From Spizellomyces punctatus DAOM BR117 (lineage: Eukaryota > Chytridiomycota > Chytridiomycetes > Spizellomycetales > Spizellomycetaceae): a stretch of DNA of 64,000 nt. Location: assembly GCF_000182565.1 (NCBI RefSeq), contig NW_015971539.1, forward strand, positions 124,001 to 188,000, written 5' to 3'. The position numbers and the translations under genes are program-made. Below are positions 11,934 to 24,149 of the stretch, one piece after another; within the stretch, counting starts at the first letter, position 1; each line of letters begins with the position of its first letter. Below the pieces are notes generated by a model. It had not been told where the DNA came from, made no database searches, and saw only the letters and a list, made by a program, of their open reading frames with translations.

Positions 11934-14900
11934 CTACACTGATTCAGAGTCACTACCACTTTCATTCCGAGATTTTCTGGCTTTTGCTTTTCCTTTCCGC
12001 TTGTCCTTTTGCCTTTCCTTGCCTTTCCGCCGGTCATTTTTGGCAGTTTCATTCTTGCGAGGAGGAGGTTTGGACGATTTGGGTTTTCGTCGTTCGTGTT
12101 CGCTCTCGCTTTCTTCTGTTCCGCTAACGCTTCCTTCGGTAGAGTACGCCGACTCACTTTCACTTACGCTCTCACTTGCACTTGAACTTTCGCTTCGGCG
12201 GCTCCTGCTACTCTGCTTTTTCTTGCGGTTCGAAGGTTTCTTGTTACCGCTTTTCCTTGCGCTACGGGTTTTGTCTCTTGATTTTGCGCTACTTTTGGTG
12301 CGCGGTGATTCAAAACTCCGTCGCATGGGCGGGTTGCCTCGTGACATGTACCCTCCCCCAGCATACATGCCCGGAGGGCCATACTGCACAGACGGTGGCG
12401 CAAGATGTTGAGGTTGGTACATGGCGGGATTGTATCCCCCATGCGGTGGCCCATAATGTTGCTGTGGAGGGCCACCATAAGGAGCAGCGTAGCCATGCCC
12501 CGGATATCCGTACCCAACAGGTGGTGCGTTCCCAAAACTTGCTCCCCTTGGTCGCATACGTGCAACAAGCGGCTCATCATCTGTAGATTCACTCTCGCTT
12601 TCTGATGCATCAGATGGGTCACTATCGCTTGGAACTTTCCGCGCCTTTCCCTTTGGATTCGGACCGGGTTTGGTCTTTTTCACCTCACTATCACCGGTCA
12701 CATCGTCGCTGTCACTCTCCGTTCCCTCACTCTCCTCTAGCTTTGACTTTTGAGGTTTGGTTTTCCGCTGGAGGTCAACAGTGTCCTCGGACAATTCCTC
12801 CTCGCTTCCCTCAGTCCCGCTGTCACTCGTTTCCTCGGTGCCGCTCTGCGACTCTTCGTCGTCAGAATCACGTTTTCGATGTGGTCGTCGGTCGGAATGA
12901 CTGGAAGAACCAGAGTATGATTGTTCTCGTTTCCACATAAATTGTTGCGGAGGCGGTGGATGAAGTCCTTTTCGTGGAAATGGCGTTTAGTTAGACGTAC
13001 GGCTGCCATTCAAACCATAATCAACCTCTAACGTACCCATACCCGGAGCGCGCATCGTCGGCAAATATTGCGGTTGTGGACCAGACCATTCTACTTGTCG
13101 CTCCTGCATCCGCTGACGCTCTTTCGCCCTACCCCACAGCAAATGTCAACCTACGTCCAATACGAAAAACTATCAACAAGATTACCTCTCTCTCTCCAGC
13201 CACTGCTGCCTCAGTTCCTCTCTCTGCATAGCCGTTGCCGGGTCCTCGTAGACCTCTCCCATTTCACTCATCGGATACCCGTATGGTGACATGCCCCACG
13301 GCCCCGGAGGCGGCATCATGCCAGGCGGGAAGCCAAACGCACCGGGTGGTGCACCAGCAGGGAAGCCACCCATGGGGGGCATACCCATGCCCATTCCCAT
13401 TGGCGGCCCCATAGGTCCCATAGGTCCCATTGGCACACCCATTCCAGCAGGCGGTCCCATAATTGATTGTCTTTGCAGTCCGGCCATGCCTCCACGAAGG
13501 TAGCTCGGGATGTATGATCCAGCCACTTGTGGTCGGTACATGCCCATCTTCTTCAGCATTTCTTTTTCCTTCTCGCGTCGATCCACTTCGGCAAGTAGTC
13601 CTCCCACAACCTTTGGTTTGCGCTCCTCTTTATCCACTTTACCCAAGAGTGGTCCGTCCTGATAGGGCATGAATGGTTGCATGTAGGCACCGGGTGGTGG
13701 GCCAGAACCGCCGTGAGCAGCTTTTGCCAAGCGTTGCTCCTGCTCCTCAAGCACATCCGGTGCAAGCTGAATCAAAGGACCTGGCCGACGTGGTGCAGCC
13801 TTGTTTCGTTCGTCAAGCTGTGCAAGCAGAGATTGAGGCGCGTACAGATTAAACTCTCCTTGATCTTGGGCTTCTTCGTCGTTCTCGTCTTCACCATTGG
13901 CAGATGCGTTGTCATTTCCCTGCTCGCGTTGTGCAGGAGGTATAGGAAGGGGCATTCCATTTGGACCGATGATCATTCCATTGGGACCCATCATCATTGG
14001 TGGCATACCTGGTATCATTCCAGACATTGGCATCATGCCAGGGATCATACTGGGCATCACACCGGGCATCAGTCCAACGTTGTTCACAGGACCCTCTTTG
14101 CCTTGACCATCCTCACCCTCAGTCTCGCTTTCACTCTCACTATCTTCATCACTCTCTTCGTCATCGCCTTCACTCTTGGTGCCATCCGCTTTAGGCTTTG
14201 ACGTCTTCTCGGACTTATTCTCAGTGTCTTCACCCTCGGATTCGCTCTCGCTCTCCTCCTCGCTGTCCGACGATTCCTTCGCGGCAATAGGGGGAACAGC
14301 GACAGGCATCGGGGGCATCATTCCCATTCCCATCGGCATCATCATACCAGGCATACCCATCCCTGGTATCATCATGCCCGGGACTAGATTTGCTTTGCTT
14401 GTGCTGGCTTCGACTACGCTTGAGTCATCACTTTGCTCGCTTTGGCTACCATCGCCGGTACTGCTACTTTCCTCATCCTCCTCGTTTGTGTTTCCAGGCT
14501 GTGCGGGATTCTGTGCTTGAAATTGTGCATTGTAGGCGGCTGCATCAACATACTGATACTGCCAAGCCCATTGGCCGTTTGGCTGCATAACGGGAACAGG
14601 TACCATCATTACTGGCTGTTGCAGCTGCTGTGGTTGATTGGGAAGGGGTTTCTCCTTTGGTACTTCAGCACCGTTGGCAACATTGAGTTCTTTACTAGGA
14701 ACTTCAGGTACGGTTTCGCTCCCCGGTGTTTGAACGACAGGGGCGCCGGTGATGGAGCGCACACCTTCGGGAAGTGGGATCACAGGCTCGTTTTTCCCCT
14801 CGGTCTCCGCTCCCGGGGTTTCTCCATTAATACCTTGCACAGGTTCCTCGCTACCATCCTCGGGCTTCTCGGCATCCGTAAGGTCAATCTTTTCAACAGA

Positions 14901-17447
14901 CTCCGCCAGTTCAGTTACTACAGCAGGCTGAACTGGATTCATTTCGTTCGTGACGACTTCCGACTCTTGAGTTCCAGCAGCATCTTTGTTCACATTCGAC
15001 GCGTCCTTGACGCGGTCGGCAGAAATGGATTTCCTATTGGCCACCATACTCTTTCTAGATGCGCCCTCACCAGGCTTTTGTTCCTGTGAAGGAACAACCA
15101 TCCGACCAAGCCAGGCCACTAGCTCAGCAGTTTTATGCTCGACTTCTCGGACCTCATACTTTCTCCGTCCTTCTTCTCCTGCTGCAACCGCATCGTTCCA
15201 CTGAATGATAAAGCCGTCCGTTTTCGCTTTTGTCTTGTCTCGTAATACTTCAGCGTACCGGACACTAATACTGGCATACACTTCTCCTTGCATGTTTAAT
15301 CCCCCAATTTCTTCGACAGAGAGATATAATAGACCCCACATGGTCCCGCTGCTATATTCATCACTCTCCGATCCCGAGCCAGAGTCCGATGCATCCTTAG
15401 AAAATTGACCTTTGATACGCTTTGCGATTCCCACCTCGCCTTCCGCAATTTCCTTTTCGCGTCTCGCGAGATCCGAATCGAGGTTGAAGGTGCCCAGTAC
15501 AGCGATCAGCCATCGTGCAATTTCCGACGAATCCACTCCTCGAATATCAACAAACCCTGGGCTCGCTCGGGCGTCTGTCTGATTAGTAAATCCTCGGAGA
15601 GGGTCATCGGCAGTGGCAGCATAGCCTGCTGGTCCAACTAGAGCAAAAGTATCCTTCATAGGGGCATCCATATCGCGCTTCTCAATCCGCTCTCCCGATT
15701 CTGGATCGTACAGAGTCAACGACCCTTCTAAACGCGCAACAGACGCAGCACCCTTTTCCACGAGAGCAAGTGGCTCAGGTTGTAGTATATATGCCATGCG
15801 CACAATATCCATGGTAAACACCGGTTTGCCTTTTTTCACATCGGCTTTTGTCTCGTAAAATCCTACTTGACGCTTCGTACCATTTAATGGGTCAAGGTCG
15901 CTTGGGATAAGCGATGATGCACGTTTCTTGCCTCCGAAAAGCTTCTTTCCCAATGAAGCTGTTCCACTACGCTTGACAACGACATGAAAAGGCTTCCACT
16001 CGTTGGCATAAGTATACTTGACTTCAACCATTCCCTCATACTTTATTTCATGTTTGTGAGTCGCACTGTGGAATGGAACTACACCAATGTCCTTCCAAGC
16101 TGTTGCGTAGGTTGCCCGTTTCAGCATCTTCAACGTGAACAGTTCGCTGACTTTTGCGGCCTCAAAAACTGCCAAGCGAATGGCCGCTACCCAGGTATTA
16201 CACTGAATGGAGGACAGTGACGCTAGATAAAACAGATTTGATCCTGCCGTCGACAGGGCGAAAAGAGTCGTATATGGCACCGGGGGCGGAGTCGCGAGGC
16301 CCGGCCCCTGCTTGACTTGAAAGTTTTGAGGGAGCACCTCGACGACACTCTCCGTAATGTCAATGACAACAGGATGTGGTTGAGCTGTCTTGATGGTAGC
16401 AATGGTAGAAGGCGCGGGATCAAGCTCTAAACGCAGTACTTTATCGACAGTGGGTGTCGGATTATAAGTCAAGGCAATGATATGCTCGGGAACGCGCCAC
16501 AATTTGAGAGTGGTGCCACGTAGTTCTGCCCAGAACTTTCCCCACTCTCCATTAACATCACCCTTGATTTCTGGCTCATCTTTTGCGCTCAATGGTCGAC
16601 CTCGCACTCCAAGTTCATTCTTCTTGTAGATATAACCATCTGTATATTTCTTTTTGGACAAGGTTTGGATGATCGGGAGTAGGTGTTCCATATCAGCAGA
16701 AAGCGGCGGTAGTTCTTCCTGTTGCGTCTGCGCAACGGGAAGAGGAAGCACATTCTTAAGGCGAACCGATGCAATTGCAGAATCACCTACGCTAGGCGGT
16801 GGTGATATGTCCACCAAAGTGGCAGACTTTTGGCGAGCATGGCGAGCATGGCTACTCGGAGATGTGAGAGTTGGTTCAACATGTACACTATCGGTCGACG
16901 GTCGTTTACTCTGTGGAGGTGTAGTTTGCTTCCACAAACTTGAAAAGGGTCGAGATTTGCTACCATCTGTGGACTGGCGGCCCTTGGTAGTAGGGACGAG
17001 AGGTGGGGAATTTGGAGGGGAATCCGGTTTACGGACAGAGAGGCGATTGGGTGACGAAGGTCCTTTCTGTACCGCCCGAGACGCATTTGCATATGATGGT
17101 CCATCAGCGACAGCATGCAGTAATCCACCAATATCAGCGGGCTTGGAGGACCCTGAGGAAAGCTGTGGTTTTGGGACCTTATGCCCTGGCCTCAAGTTTG
17201 CACGCGAAAAACTTGGTCGAGGAGTGGCCTCCGGGTCGGAAGAAGATGTTGTGTCAGAGTCCGACTCGTCAGTGGACGAGTCTGCTCGTCTTGGAGGAGT
17301 ACCTTTAGGAAAAAGCATTGTGAAACACTGTACCTGGAAAACAGAACAACCAAATGGCTCATTGCCAATAGTGCCTTCACGACAACCTTCTAAAGCACCC
17401 TGGCCCTCCTTCGAGGAACTCACCTTTCTGGACTCCCCTTCTCTCAT
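11934..17447 (-). CDS. CAF120/SKG3-like PH-domain protein, very large, low-complexity C-terminal half
   Basis: Four exons, 17447-17424, 17333-13186, 13128-13037 and 12967-11934, join into one 1,765-residue frame (total 5,298 nt). Two long ORFs that look like separate genes are linked by two typical introns (57 and 69 nt). Residues ~1-240 are Ser/Pro-rich. Residues ~250-560 carry the PH-like region of the yeast Caf120/Skg3 family (the stretch around KKYTDGYIYKKNELGVRG, WAAIRL-type WVAAIRLAVFEAAK), a family tied to the CCR4-NOT complex and bud-neck cell-wall functions. A second domain follows (MWGLLYLSVEEIGGLNMQGE). The rest is acidic Ser/Glu tracts, Met/Pro/Gly-rich blocks (for example MPGMMMPMGMGMMPPMP) and a final basic Lys/Arg-Ser tail. 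The first exon encodes only MREGESRK and ends in GTGAGT; the Met at 17318 in exon 2 is an alternative start. The family call rests on the N-terminal third. Confidence 0.8.
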
Positions 17448-18101
17448 CCCCTCGTGAAACCGGTTTCCTTGACGCTACATTCTGGACCTTGTTGTAGAGT
17501 GCATCCAGTTCCTCTGAAGAAAAGAGGGACATTAATAGTACAACTAGTGTAAACTAGTATGATTCCTGTATGCCGCGACGGAAAGAAATGGGTAATATGG
17601 ACAAGGAAAGATCTAATTAATGACCTGTATGCAAAAGAAGTCTGATGGCCAATGAGCCGTTGACCTCGAACGACTTTCCTCAAAACCAGAGCCATTTTGC
17701 AGCTGTGCCACCCAGTGCCTATAGCCGTTTGCGGACATGGGTTATTTTTAGCTTGGATTTACTATTTCAACGTGCATCCCCAATTTTGCAGATCCATAGC
17801 AAGAAAAAAAAACACATCATTAGCAGTGTCGCTATCCAAAAGATGTGCCCATCTCCTCTTTAGATCATATTCTCTTCCTCGCATATCAAACAATGATTTG
17901 GGATCTTAAGAGGCCACGATCCGAATGTAAATAAAAATTAAAAAAACAAAAAACAACAACAACATAGCCTTGAACAGTCGACGAGTTCAACGTCGACATA
18001 CAAAAAACAACAGAATCAGCCTTCTTATTTGAACACGGGAAATTGTGGTTGGGAGAAAAGATTTCACGCAACAGGCTACTGGACAGCGAGATCAGTCCAA
18101 T
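17448..18101. other. Intergenic region
   Basis: This 0.65 kb contains the upstream region of the CAF120-like gene and the 3' flank of the velvet gene. It is AT-rich with A-runs near 17808 and 17930. I see no gene or clear signal in it. Confidence 0.5.
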
Positions 18102-19660
18102 TTAGTAGCGGTCGAGCATTCTTGAGGGGTCGACACCCTTGTCTCTTATCGGGATGTCTTGAACGCCTTGGGCAACAAGGCATTTCGATAAATCTGTTGA
18201 CTACATGAATACAAGAATGAGAGGCCGGTAACCGCGCAAAGGACGTTCAGGGTCCCAAGATGAAACAAGGAGATAGCTTACCTCCAACATGCCAGGAAAC
18301 TGCTTTGCGCGGTAACATGTAAATACATCCGATAACGTCATTGCTTGTATGGGTATCGCTGATGATAGGGCAGCCTCCTCAGCCATGTTGATATGCTCTT
18401 GCGAGGTCAACGCGGTCGTAACTCTAGAGGTGCTCGCTACCGGTCGGAATGCTGATGGCCCTGATGACGTTCGCAGCCCTCCGGATGTCAGCACGTTTTG
18501 CTCCTCCCCATCAGTTGTGCCCGCCCTGCAAATGTTACTACTATCAGATCCAAGTGACCGGCAACTTCACTCAAATACAGTAATCGCTATACAGAGGGCC
18601 AACGCGGCAGAATTTGCATGTGAACCGATCCGGTTCCACCAGAATCTTTCTTTTCTTTCATTCTCTCTCCCTTCTGTCCCTCGCTACACTATCCTACTTA
18701 CCCTGTTCCTCTCTCAAAAACTGGCCTCAAGTCTACCAATCTAAACTTGAGCCTCAAATGTCCCGGTGGACGAACGGACAAGTCAGGGAATATAAACATA
18801 AGCTTTTTCACACCGTGCACGTCCTTTAGAGGCTGAGCCGTCGCAACCGCGCAACCGACCAATGCGTGCTGACTTGCACCAAGTTCACCGGCCGATTCGT
18901 CGGCGTAAATATTGTTAATGAGACCTCGGTCCTCTGTCCCATCGGCACTACACAACGAAGCATGGCACACAAGGTATGGTTCTTCTTGCGCACTAAAAAC
19001 AACGATCGAGGAAAACCAGTTTCAGTGGAGGTTGGGTCCTTGTATCTAGAAATGCAAGTAGCCACCATGACACCGTGACACCACGATCTCGTCTTACCTG
19101 GAATCTCGGATATTTCTCTCGTCATATTTGATTAGCTCCACTACTGGTGGCTATTATACAGTCGAGCAAAAAGATGATTGCAAAAAGGGACGTGCAGGCG
19201 AATCTCAGCTAGTAGTATGAGAAGGGGATTGACGTGCAGAACTTACAGGATCCACTCGTCGTCGATCTGACATAACGGGAACAAATGATGTGTCAATATC
19301 TTGTTCTGGTAAGAGCATTTTCACACCATTTTTTTGGCCCCATAATGGTGGCAAAAAGACATTCTTCCCAGCAATTCAGCATTTGCGCTGTCGTATACCC
19401 GGCTTATCTTACATCCTAAGCAAACGTGCCTTTTACTACTAACCTTTTGTTCCAAACCCGCAGGCTCGCGCGCGTATAGGCTGCTGCAAGACGCGTAGTT
19501 CGTATCGGACACTCCCTGGCGCTGGACTCTTCAAACTAGTTTGATCGACAAGTTCCACACGACGACGGCGACAAGGTTGAGGTACGTGACGACGTTGGAG
19601 TGCATGCGAGTAGTAAAAGAACGGGAGCGAGGTGGAAACAACGAGATCAATATCCATCAT
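18102..19660 (-). CDS. Velvet-domain transcription factor (VelB/VosA-like)
   Basis: Six exons, 19660-19444, 19266-19247, 19150-19098, 18992-18702, 18525-18282 and 18200-18102, give 307 residues with every junction in phase. Velvet proteins are fungus-specific, NF-kappaB-fold regulators of development and secondary metabolism that dimerise and bind DNA. The diagnostic blocks appear in order: ELRVLQQPIRARACGFG, RRRVDPPPVVELI, EEPYLVCHASLCSADG, LVGCAVATAQPLKD, MFIFPDLSVRPPGHLRLKF, then VFTCYRAKQFPGMLESTDLS, and the end VQDIPIRDKG. Between the LRLKF strand and the FPGM block is an unusually long Ser/Thr-rich insertion of about 60 residues, encoded mostly by exon 5. The start is the first in-frame ATG (MMDIDL). 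Two introns are long for this genome (176-177 nt). The subfamily (VelB, VelC or VosA) cannot be settled by eye. Confidence 0.92.
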
Positions 19661-21114
19661 GTCAAAAAGTCGCGTCGCTGGTAGACAGGGCAATGAATGG
19701 GAATTTTTAGGGTGTCCCCTCCGAGGGCCCGTCAATCACTCAGCGCAACTCTGTTGGTGACGCGACCCAATGCAACGGAAACATTCCAAAACCAGCGTCG
19801 CCGAGAAAATATCAAAGGAATGGAAGGAATACCTTTGTTCGCTTGGATGAGGCCGGAGCCTTCCTGCGTCAGACTGTTGAAGCGAGGCCATGAGGTTGTT
19901 GCCTCGGCTTTTTGGCTACGATAATGACTGTGTACCGCCAAGCACCCGCAAGACCACAAGAAGGTGAAATGTGTTAGCTCCGGTATCCCGCTAATCAACA
20001 GGTTTAAAGAAGAGTATAACACAACACCAGGCACGGCGGAGCGCGGTCCTTGTTGGCTCGTTTCAAGTCTATATCAAAAGGCGCCCAAAGGACGAATCAC
20101 CATTATCATTCCATTTGTCAAGGGATTTCCATCGTCCTTGTCATTGACAGCAATGGGATTGTGTTTTCCGTCCGCACCCAGTTGATTTCCGACGAGAGGC
20201 TCAAGCGTACCTGTGACAAATATGGTGCTGTTTATAGTTTAATCTATAAATGTCGGCAAACATGCGCCTCGGATCCAAATGTCGGGGCGTTCCGTGCAGC
20301 AGCAGGTAGATACAGCTTGTCGGTGACGTCCTCGACGACGATAAAGTCCGTCTTGCAGCATTCCTGCGGCTTCGTGAAAATCCAGGTCACAACGTTAAAA
20401 GAAAAAACGGGGCGGATGCGACGACGATGAACCATGGCTCAAGGCTTGCCATACTAAGCCTCTTGCGACTAAGCCCCGTGAGTAAGCTGACTCCCAACGG
20501 GACGGAAGGCCTGGATTCTCGCACGGGGACACATTTGACTGGTGGAACCGGGTGAACGGGAAGGGTCGGCACTGGAAGACAGGCAGCCAATCGGAGATGG
20601 ACATAGTGTACATGCACGTGATAATGAGATTGAGTGCGTTACCATTTGCTTACACGAGCCGTCGTAGGAACTTTTGTTTGTTTTGGGCCGAATGGGATGA
20701 AGCAAGTTGCAAATGACTTTAGGCTTCCTTCAGCTGGGCATCCCCGGCTGTCCTCCGTCGATCGCTTGTCCCCCTCGAACAGATGGGCGCCAAGTCCAAA
20801 CGACAAGACCTTTCCAAAGAGGCAAAAAGACCCTTGTGATGGATCCTTACACTCTGCCAAAGAATAGATTTGTTCTGGTTGCTTACAAATCCACGTTCCA
20901 AAGGTGTCTCCGTTTGAATGTTGCTATAGTAATACATGTGGCACAGTTTGCTAGCAGTCATCTGCAAAAGAGTCCAAGCGATCAAGGTTCTGGTCAAGAA
21001 AATGCATGCTAGCATCGCACTCCGGACATGCATTCCGAGGATCCACGTCGCGATTGGCCCATGTAGGTGGAGTTACTGGAGGTTACTTGGAGGCCTTTTA
21101 TATACTCATATGGT
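19661..21114. other. Intergenic region between divergent genes
   Basis: This 1.45 kb separates the velvet gene (leftward) from the next gene (rightward). Several 60-120 codon open frames overlap on both strands, but none shows conserved motifs or splice-supported continuation. The frame at 20244-20435 on the minus strand has protein-like composition but no recognisable partner exon. A TATA-like string lies at 21097-21103. Confidence 0.5.
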
Positions 21115-22596
21115 ATGTCGATAGGTTTAGAAGCGTATCGCTCCGCGATCAACACAACCAATTCAAAGGACAGGATAAAGGAACTTGGCAGTGTTTGCGG
21201 GGCCAATGTAAATGTGACACGGCATCGAACAGAGGCACACCTTGTTCGACAACTGGTTGAACTCTTTGATCAAGAAAAGCCGGACTTGATTATTTTGAAT
21301 CCCGGAATATTAGCCCGGGTACGCTGGTTTTCTGGTTTTGCTGGTCTGCCCGATCTATCCCAACATTCCAATACTTTTACATTTACGTAGGGCGCTGTCG
21401 TACTCAAAGGTGTACTGCGCGAAATACATGCACAAGCAGCGGAATGCAAGCAAGCGGTGAATATCCAAGAAGTTATTCCCAAAGTTCTAGATCCATCAGA
21501 TCTGACTTCACTGTGTCCGGCGGGCTCTATTCAAAATCTCGGCGATGCTTCGTACAGTATCGCCATCACGGAATTTTGTCGGAAATTCCATGAAGCCCAG
21601 GCCAAGGCCGCGCTTGCTAAGACTAACGTATCAGAATCGGATCCTGTGCAGGACGAGAACCCAAGAAATGCAACGGTAACTGGGAATAAGCCAGCGGAAT
21701 CCAGAATGACTGATCTTCAGTTCCAGCCAAAACTTTATTCCCGAAATCGAGCCGTGCAGGCTGCGGTTATTGCAGAATCGATACGATTGGATAGATACCC
21801 CTTAGGGGATGAAGACGAGGAAGAAATCCTGCAACGCAACTCTGAGGCGTTTGCCAAATCAGCTCTACTTGGTGAAGGGGACAATGAAGATGGTGAACAG
21901 GTCGCAAGTACTTTGCTCGCCTCAACGTCTGAACAACATCGCGAAGAAATGACGGAAGGAAATGTCCCTGCGATCACAAGCTCGTCGCAACATTCCGTCG
22001 CTAAAGGACAATCCAAGCAGAGAGGATCAAAAGATCATGCCACCAGATTCTCAGAGCATGTTGCGCGAAAACAATATGACAGGGAGTGGAGGAAAGGAAG
22101 GGAGGTCACCAGAAGCCCGGCAGAGGATTCCACACCGAAACGAGAATGGAAAAGTAGAAAGCGAATTTCAGAAAAAGTTGCCCAAGACACCTTACCTCAA
22201 GACACTTCTGAGGCCCCCGCAAACGAGACAATACCGCAGCGTCCACCACGGCGCACCATAACCGTCCTCGCACAATCAACACCTTCGTCACCGACCTTTG
22301 AAAGAAGAGAGATCACACCACAATCAACACCTTCGTCACCGACCTTTGAAAAAAGAGAGATCACACCACAATCAACACCTTCGTCACCGACCTTTGAAAA
22401 AAGAGAGATCACACCAGATGGACCCGATTATGAAAAGATTGCAGATGAATCTTCGTGGCAATCTCCAAATACTATTTCCGAGCAAATCAATGGTCAACGC
22501 CCAGCCGCAGGAGATTATCTGAATCTATTTGAAGAACAATACTTTGGAGAGCTCATCGACAAGCTTGAACGGTCGACATCCACAAAAGACTGGTAG
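21115..22596 (+). CDS. Unknown protein, possible degenerate type II dehydroquinase-like N-terminal domain
   Basis: Two exons, 21115-21318 and 21391-22596, give 469 residues. Residues 1-~150 read as a compact alpha/beta domain. Segments such as HRTEAHLVRQLVELF, LIILNPG and AGSIQNLGDASYSIAI follow the order NHEGxLVDWI, VINPG and the C-terminal GLG-helix of type II 3-dehydroquinases. The NGPNLN motif and the catalytic Tyr loop are not visible, so an upstream exon may be missing or the domain is degenerate. The rest is charged and disordered, with the three 16-residue repeats at 22273-22416 and an acidic C-terminus. The ATG at 21115 is the only one in the first exon, but a TATA-like string lies only ~12 bp upstream, so the start is uncertain. 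I cannot assign a function. Confidence 0.6.
22273..22416 (+). repeat. Three tandem 48-bp coding units
   Basis: Three head-to-tail copies of 48 nt encode QSTPSSPTFEKREITP; the first copy has Arg in place of the Lys. They are nearly identical at nucleotide level, so the expansion is recent. They lie inside the unknown protein at 21115-22596 and look like a disordered phospho-site spacer (Ser/Thr-Pro dipeptides). Confidence 0.95.
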
Positions 22597-22749
22597 TCAA
22601 ACACCAAAAAAAGACTCGCATCGGATCCTCACTAATTCACTGTACAAATTTATTATAATAGAACATGTGTACCTAAACTGCAAAATTACAAAAGACTATA
22701 TCTCATACTACAAAAACCTGATAGGCCATTTCAATTTTACAACAATAGA

Positions 22750-23478
22750 TTACAATGCAATCTTTGCATTTGGCAAAGGAGGCACTACAGGTGGATCGGC
22801 AGGGGTAGGAGCAGCAGGGGCTTTTCCCGAGGCGTGTGTCTCATGAGCCACAGTCGGCTGGTGCGTCTCCGCTGTCAGATCACGCTTGCCTCCGATCGGA
22901 GCCGGTAAACCGGTAGCAGCCCATGCACCCGTGGAATCGTTCACGGCAGCAGGAGCAGCGTGTGCCGGGACATCGTCGAGATTCCCATCCTCCAAATCCT
23001 TGACGGCCACGACGGGCATTGAAGCATGTTTCGCGACATAGTGTCCCACCCCCGTATGAAACAACCTGGAAATAATCCCCTTCCTCTCCAAACTCCCAAC
23101 TAAAATGACATCCGGTTTGGTATCATTGGCCAAGTTGACCAAATACTTGCCAGCTTTTTCCTCGCATTCAACAATGACTGTCAACGGAAAACTCTTGCCA
23201 GCCTTACTACACACTTGTTGAAGTTTAACTTGAATATCTTTGTATGCTTTATCTTTTTCGGCGTGTTTATATTCGGCCCATGCGTCAAGAGATCGGCCCG
23301 TTGGCATTGGGGTATGCCGGACATTGACGGCTGTAAGTTCATCATTGGAGTGCAGATAGTGCTTGAGGACCCATTCGAGATGGTTGTAATCTGCTTCAGT
23401 GTCGTCGAGACAATAAAGGATCTTGCGGCCTTTGGTAGCGGGGAGGGGTGCTGGCGTGATTTCGACAGGTTGCGTCAT
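22750..23478 (-). CDS. Universal stress protein (UspA domain)
   Basis: A single exon of 242 residues. Residues ~15-165 form a UspA domain of the nucleotide-binding HUP superfamily: strand KILYCLDDTEADYNHLEWVL, the central LTAVNVRH, VIVECEEKAGKYLVNLAND, and the terminal VILVGSLERKG...GVGHYVAKHASMPVVAV, which corresponds to the G-x2-G-x9-G-S/T ATP-binding loop in somewhat degenerate form. Residues ~170-242 are an Ala/Pro/His-rich tail without structure. The frame is open back to 23607, but the ATG at 23478 follows the TATA box at a normal leader distance and starts just before the domain, so it is preferred. The family is linked to stress and nucleotide binding; the role in this fungus is unknown. 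Confidence 0.88.
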   Translation of the reverse strand: MTQPVEITPAPLPATKGRKILYCLDDTEADYNHLEWVLKHYLHSNDELTAVNVRHTPMPTGRSLDAWAEYKHAEKDKAYKDIQVKLQQVCSKAGKSFPLTVIVECEEKAGKYLVNLANDTKPDVILVGSLERKGIISRLFHTGVGHYVAKHASMPVVAVKDLEDGNLDDVPAHAAPAAVNDSTGAWAATGLPAPIGGKRDLTAETHQPTVAHETHASGKAPAAPTPADPPVVPPLPNAKIAL

Positions 23479-23617
23479 GTTCAATTTGTATATGTGCGTG
23501 GGGATTGGTGTTGGTTTGCTGTTGGCTTTCGTATGGATTCTTTTACGATGTTCTTGCTGTAACTTGAATGCAAAACGTAATAGTGGCAGGAAAAAGGGCT
23601 TTTGCAAATGTCCCTAG

Positions 23618-23629
23618 CGTTTTTATAAC
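23618..23629 (-). promoter_or_regulatory. TATA box of the universal stress gene
   Basis: Read on the minus strand the string is GGTTATAAAAAC, about 140 bp upstream of the chosen ATG. The same TTATAAAAA core occurs before the GATA and C2H2 genes and in the island at 41.4 and 42.3 kb. Confidence 0.7.
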
Positions 23630-24066
23630 CCCCTCCGATACCAGCCCTTTATCACACATGTTACGTCATGTTCCATCACGTTGTGTACATTACATTGCGC
23701 AGCAGCCATGTGAATCATTTCCAACAACAAGCGATCAAGGCTTGTTGGGAGGAACACTGTTGTGAAAAGTCATTATCATTCACATGGATTGGGGTGTAGA
23801 TTTCTTATCTCCATTGGAGGTCTTTTCTTGCTTTTGACAGCGGGGGGTTCTGTTTGACCTTTAGATTGGACCATCCGCGGTGACCTACGAGGAACAATGT
23901 AAGAGCACGGTTCAAAAACATGCAATGCTCTTTGCGAGCTTTTCTTGAGCTGAGCTGAGGATGTTCTTCATTGGGGGTTGGTCATGTTCTGTATATTGCA
24001 GAGGTTGGATACAAAAAAAGAAAATTCCATCCGCGTAGAGTAAAAACCAAGCGTTGTGTGAAGAAA
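23630..24066. other. Intergenic region
   Basis: This 0.44 kb lies between the stress-gene promoter and the tRNA. I see no ORF or structured element in it. Confidence 0.5.
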
Positions 24067-24149
24067 TGGGTGCTGTGAGATTCGAACTCACGCCTCCGGA
24101 GAGACTACGACCTGAACGTAGCGCCTTAGACCAACTCGGCCAAACACCC
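24067..24149 (-). tRNA. tRNA-Leu (CAG anticodon)
   Basis: On the minus strand the 83-nt sequence starts GGGTGTTTGGCCGAG and ends with discriminator A. The acceptor stem pairs GGGTGTT with AGCACCC (one G-T pair). The anticodon arm is CTACG-TTCAGGT-CGTAG, giving anticodon CAG, which reads CTG as Leu. A long variable arm (TCTCTCCGGAGGCG region) and the T-loop GTTCGAATC are present, as expected for a class II tRNA-Leu. No intron interrupts it and CCA is not encoded. The presence of Leu-CAG argues for the standard reading of CTG. Confidence 0.95.

Noticed and set aside
13677-15089. Plus-strand frames opposite the CAF120-like gene
   Set aside because: They are reverse readings of Met/Pro/Gly and acidic repeat codons.
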